Shown here piece after piece: positions 61,564 to 64,000 of a stretch of DNA of 64,000 nucleotides (positions within the stretch are counted from its first letter, which is position 1; every line of letters starts with the position of its first letter). The stretch lies in NCBI GenBank assembly GCA_900315095.1, contig OMXS01000001.1, positions 1-64,000 of the forward strand. Reading direction: 5' to 3'. The notes beneath the pieces are model-generated. The model was given only the letters and a program-made list of their open reading frames with translations. It did not search any database and was not told the origin of the DNA. A program made the translations under genes and the position numbers. Source of the DNA: an uncultured Prevotellaceae bacterium (GTDB taxonomy: Bacteria; Bacteroidota; Bacteroidia; Bacteroidales; Bacteroidaceae).

Positions 61564-63825
61564 ATGGCAAAGGGAAAGAACAGAGGCAAGCGCCTCACGA
61601 AGAAAAGATTGGTGGAGATGCTATCTACTTTCTTTACTACCAATCCTAATGAAACATACAATCTGAAGCAGATCTTTAAACAGCTGCATCTTTTAACGCA
61701 TCCAGAGAAGATGCTTGCCATCGACATCATGGAAGAGATGGCATGGGATGATTTCCTCAGCAAGGTGTCAGAAAACTCTTACAAGCTGAACACCCAAGGA
61801 CAGACTGTAGAGGGAACATTCATCAGAAAAGCCAACGGAAAGAACTCATTCATTGCTGATGGCTCTGACAAACCTGTGTTTGTAGCTGAGCGCAACTCAC
61901 TATTTGCCCTCAACGGAGACCGTGTCAAGGTGACGATGATGGCACGAAGGGAGAAGCACATCAAAGAAGCAATGGTGACAGAGATAGTGAAACGTGCCCA
62001 CGACGAGTTCGTGGGACGACTCAAGGTGGAACGCGACTTTGCCTTCCTCATAAGCAACTCGAACATGTTTGCGCACGACATATTCATCCCGAAGAAAAAA
62101 CTCAAGGGAGGAAAGGACGGCGACAAGGCTGTGGTGCGTATCACTCACTGGCCTTCTTCTGAAGACAAGAACATTGTGGGAGAGGTAGTTGACGTGCTCG
62201 GTAAGGTGGGAGAGAACAATACCGAGATGCATGCCATACTCGCACAGTATGGACTTCCATACAAATATCCAAAGTTCGTGGAGGCTGCGGCAGAGAAAAT
62301 CGACGCCACAATCACACCTGAAGAGATTGCGCGTCGTGAGGATTTCCGCGATGTAATGACATGCACCATCGACCCATACGATGCAAAGGACTTCGACGAT
62401 GCATTGAGTATAAGGCAAATAAACACAGGAAAACCATCAGCCAACACCCAGTTATGGGAGGTCGGAGTGCACATTGCCGATGTATCCCACTATGTAAAGG
62501 AAGGTTCAATAATTGACAAAGAGGCATATAAACGAGCAACAAGTGTCTATCTCGTTGACCGCACCATACCGATGCTTCCTGAACGATTGTGCAATTTCAT
62601 CTGCTCGCTGAGACCCAACGAAGAGAAACTTTGCTATAGCGTGGTGTTCAACCTCGACTCTGAGGCGAACATCAAGTCATGGCGACTAGTGCACACCGTG
62701 ATAAAGAGTGACCACCGTTTCGCCTACGAGGAGGTGCAGGACATTCTGGAAAAGAACGGCGTGAAGGATGGTACTGGCGAGCCTGCACCTGTTCATGTGA
62801 AAGATCTTGAGAAGGCAAAGACCAACAAACCCGTGAACTGCGGTGATGCAAACGTGTCGCCTCAACTTGCATGTGGACTGCTTGTTCTTGATGCATTAGC
62901 AAAGAAACTGCGCGAGAAACGCTTCAAGAACGGAGCAGTGAAGTTCGACCGCGAGGAACTTCACTTCGATGTTGATGAGAAAGGCAAGCCCACAAGGGCA
63001 TTCTATAAGAAGTCGAAAGACGCTAACAAACTCATAGAGGAATTCATGCTGCTCGCCAACCGCACCGTGGCAGAGAGCATAGGAAAAGTGCCTAAGGGCA
63101 AGAAAGCAAAGACGCTGCCCTATCGTGTGCATGACCAGCCAGACCCGAAGAAACTGGAAAACCTCTCACAGTTCATCACTCGTTTCGGATATAAGATAAA
63201 GACAGCAGGCACAAAGGGACAAATCTCTCGCTCGCTGAACCATCTTATGGACGATATCAACGGCAAACGCGAGCAGAATGTCATAGAGATGGTGGCTCTC
63301 AGGGCAATGATGAAGGCAAAGTATAGCGTGCATAACATCGGGCACTATGGCTTGGCGTTCGACTATTACACACACTTTACCTCGCCCATCCGGCGCTTCC
63401 CCGACACCATGGTTCACCGTCTGCTCACCCGTTATCAAGAAGGCGGGCGCTCGGCAAATAGAGACCACTATGAGGAAATGTGCGAACACTCGAGCGACAT
63501 GGAGGCTCTGGCACAGCAGGCAGAGCGCGACTCCATCAAGTATAAGATGGTGGAGTTTATGGAAGACAAGATAGGCAACGAGTATGATGCCCACATCAGC
63601 GGTATCACAAGTTACGGAATATATGCCGAAATCGATGAGAACCACTGCGAGGGAATGGTGTCTATGCACGACCTCGACGACGATTACTATGACTTCGACG
63701 AGAAAAACTACGTACTTGTAGGCCGCCGGCGCCATAACAAATACCAGTTGGGTGACCCTATCCGCATTGTGGTGGCACGTGCAAACATCGAAAAGCGCCA
63801 GCTCGACTTTACCATCGCTGACTGA
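61564..63825 (+). CDS. rnr: Ribonuclease R
   Basis: The 753-residue 3'-5' exoribonuclease begins MAKGKNRGKRLTKKRLVEML. It has an N-terminal helical domain, cold-shock domains (about 85-240), the RNB catalytic domain with TIDPYDAKDFDDALS (metal-binding aspartates, about 278-292) and a C-terminal S1 domain (about 670-750). It degrades structured RNA. A short hairpin (CCGTCGC 63842-63848 with 63856-63862) follows but without a T-run. Confidence 0.97.
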   Translation: MAKGKNRGKRLTKKRLVEMLSTFFTTNPNETYNLKQIFKQLHLLTHPEKMLAIDIMEEMAWDDFLSKVSENSYKLNTQGQTVEGTFIRKANGKNSFIADGSDKPVFVAERNSLFALNGDRVKVTMMARREKHIKEAMVTEIVKRAHDEFVGRLKVERDFAFLISNSNMFAHDIFIPKKKLKGGKDGDKAVVRITHWPSSEDKNIVGEVVDVLGKVGENNTEMHAILAQYGLPYKYPKFVEAAAEKIDATITPEEIARREDFRDVMTCTIDPYDAKDFDDALSIRQINTGKPSANTQLWEVGVHIADVSHYVKEGSIIDKEAYKRATSVYLVDRTIPMLPERLCNFICSLRPNEEKLCYSVVFNLDSEANIKSWRLVHTVIKSDHRFAYEEVQDILEKNGVKDGTGEPAPVHVKDLEKAKTNKPVNCGDANVSPQLACGLLVLDALAKKLREKRFKNGAVKFDREELHFDVDEKGKPTRAFYKKSKDANKLIEEFMLLANRTVAESIGKVPKGKKAKTLPYRVHDQPDPKKLENLSQFITRFGYKIKTAGTKGQISRSLNHLMDDINGKREQNVIEMVALRAMMKAKYSVHNIGHYGLAFDYYTHFTSPIRRFPDTMVHRLLTRYQEGGRSANRDHYEEMCEHSSDMEALAQQAERDSIKYKMVEFMEDKIGNEYDAHISGITSYGIYAEIDENHCEGMVSMHDLDDDYYDFDEKNYVLVGRRRHNKYQLGDPIRIVVARANIEKRQLDFTIAD

Positions 63826-63916
63826 CGACTCATGCCATTAACCGTCGCGTATACTGCGACGGCATCGATGCATAGGCAAAATGCTCTTTCGTGAAACGTA
63901 AACAACAACAATATAA

Positions 63917-64000
63917 ATGGACATTAAACAACTTCTTAAACTTGAAGGGAAACAGCGTCTGTGGGCCATTGGTGCTTTGGCAGGTGCACTTCTGCTTGTG
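63917..64000 (+). CDS. Start of a further protein (3' end outside the window)
   Basis: An ATG at 63917 opens a frame that runs to the window edge (28 codons). The visible part (MDIKQLLKLEGKQRLWAIG, then a hydrophobic stretch) looks like a cytoplasmic head followed by a first membrane helix. The family cannot be judged. Confidence 0.55.
   Translation, partial: MDIKQLLKLEGKQRLWAIGALAGALLLV

Overview
The window reads as chromosomal DNA of a Bacteroidales bacterium, most likely Prevotellaceae. Promoters are of the Bacteroidetes type (TTTG, about 19-20 bp, TAnnTTTG), families such as DUF4271, DUF4421, DUF4294, DUF3836, GH3 and CotH are typical of the phylum, and the order DUF4271-hemD-rnpA-yidD-tyrS is a Bacteroidales arrangement. 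I recognise no rRNA, tRNA, CRISPR array, prophage or intact insertion sequence.

The unusual part is 1-14.2 kb: a locus of signalling and effector domains in two convergent arms. The plus arm encodes an RyR-domain protein (cut by the window edge), an FHA-membrane-trypsin-like protease, a kinase-like remnant, an exported small protein, an exported TPR-CHAT caspase-like protease, an exported protein of unknown family and an exported PPC-domain protein. The minus arm, from its own promoter at 14.23 kb, encodes an exported TPR protein, a membrane-anchored TIR protein with an outer Ig-like domain, and a membrane protein with two Rossmann domains and a second RyR domain. The arms meet at a strong bidirectional terminator near 8.74 kb. 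The domains are those of prokaryotic conflict and nucleotide-signalling systems, but the predicted topology places the proteases outside and the TIR/RyR/FHA modules inside, suggesting a trans-envelope sensor-effector system. This is the best candidate for something undescribed.

14.2-20.1 kb holds a compact structured transcript with a 31-codon membrane-peptide ORF, then a small stress-type regulon: DUF3836, DUF2975, DUF1648/DUF2975 and HTH proteins, a YbjQ-like protein, an ECF sigma factor and a membrane protein. The sigma gene and the DUF3836 gene share an unusual promoter motif, so the sigma factor probably controls both. A TraB/GumN protein and an exported M16 peptidase follow. 23.4-27.2 kb holds outer-membrane and membrane proteins and a repeat-rich gap before metK. 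27.2-32.5 kb is housekeeping (metK, DUF4271, hemD, rnpA, yidD, tyrS). 32.7-40.3 kb has an M14 lipoprotein, an SH3-like secreted protein, DUF4294, a CotH protein, an acyltransferase and a GH51 arabinofuranosidase. 40.5-50.4 kb has cysS, an ArnD/ArnC/ArnT-like trio, miaB, xerD, a U32 peptidase, sufE and a SpoU methylase. 50.5-52.6 kb is a second ECF sigma operon. 53-58.5 kb is an envelope-related run (GH3, Big_5 lipoprotein, DUF3108, LpxL-like). The end holds an endonuclease lipoprotein, a PAP2/epimerase pair that may make lipids, RNase R and the start of a further gene.

A second theme is short degenerate repeats. Heptanucleotide arrays occur in at least nine places, six of them inside genes (pseudokinase, CHAT, RyR membrane protein, DUF418, miaB and the start of the Big_5 lipoprotein gene), always without breaking the frame. 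There are also six consecutive 22-bp units near 52.8 kb and an inverted pair of octamer arrays around an AT-only block upstream of metK.
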